Shown: in pieces, positions 5,164-5,175 of the stretch | Position numbering within the stretch: position 1 is the stretch's first letter | Layout: every line of letters begins with the position of its first letter | Origin: Desulfobacterales bacterium | Lineage (GTDB): Bacteria; Desulfobacterota; Desulfobacteria; Desulfobacterales; C00003106 | Direction of reading: 5' to 3' | Length of the DNA: 5,175 nucleotides | Assembly (NCBI GenBank): GCA_030594505.1 | Contig: JAUVFC010000139.1 | Span: 1-5,175 of the forward strand | Translations under genes and position numbers: made by a program | Notes under the pieces: generated by a model | Told to the model about the DNA's origin: nothing | Database searches by the model: none | What the model saw: only the letters and a program-made list of their open reading frames with translations

Positions 5164-5175
5164 AACGATCCTGCA

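Overview
This window looks like the chromosome of a Gram-negative bacterium. The base composition, the many small palindromic repeats and the gene content suggest a member of the Desulfobacterota (former Deltaproteobacteria); this is an inference from general resemblance, not a database match. The clearest content is a leftward operon for a TonB-type energy-transduction system. Two rightward genes of unknown function lie to its left, and intergenic DNA rich in inverted repeats sits at both ends.

Layout. Positions 1-486 hold no gene. They contain a leftward intrinsic terminator (15-60), a perfect TGTGA-N6-TCACA site of the CRP type (105-120), a promoter-like sequence (231-259), and a cluster of related inverted repeats (142-452) sharing the motif GACTTTTTACGAGGTCATCA. 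A rightward gene for a 357-residue soluble protein of unknown function follows (487-1560). After a 174-base gap with a promoter-like sequence comes a small rightward gene for an 88-residue cysteine-rich, probably metal-binding protein (1735-2001). Its 3' end overlaps, tail to tail, the last gene of the leftward operon.

The operon is read from right to left: exbB (4918-4244), exbD (4254-3844), tonB (3843-3019) and a secreted TPR protein (3008-1959). ExbB and ExbD should form the proton-driven motor in the inner membrane and TonB the periplasmic link to outer-membrane transporters. The TPR protein is predicted to be exported to the periplasm, where it may serve as a scaffold. Adjacent genes overlap, abut, or lie 10 bases apart, so co-transcription and translational coupling are likely. 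A strong hairpin plus T-run ends only five bases before the exbB ribosome binding site. It may be an attenuator or the terminator of an upstream unit.

The most informative observation is a 158-base element with 29-base imperfect terminal inverted repeats (3022-3179), flanked by TTA direct repeats, inserted into the 3' end of tonB. Removing the element and one TTA restores a tonB that ends in an ATGA stop/start overlap with the TPR gene. The present tonB instead reads through the element, gains about 53 foreign residues, and stops at a TAA made by the duplicated TTA, directly against the ribosome binding site of the TPR gene. A second, unrelated 101-base element with perfect 16-base terminal repeats and flanking AAC (5063-5163) sits upstream of exbB. 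No CRISPR array, rRNA or tRNA gene was seen. I did not find a clearly new multi-gene system: the energy-transduction operon is of a known type, and its novelty lies in the insertion and the leader structures.
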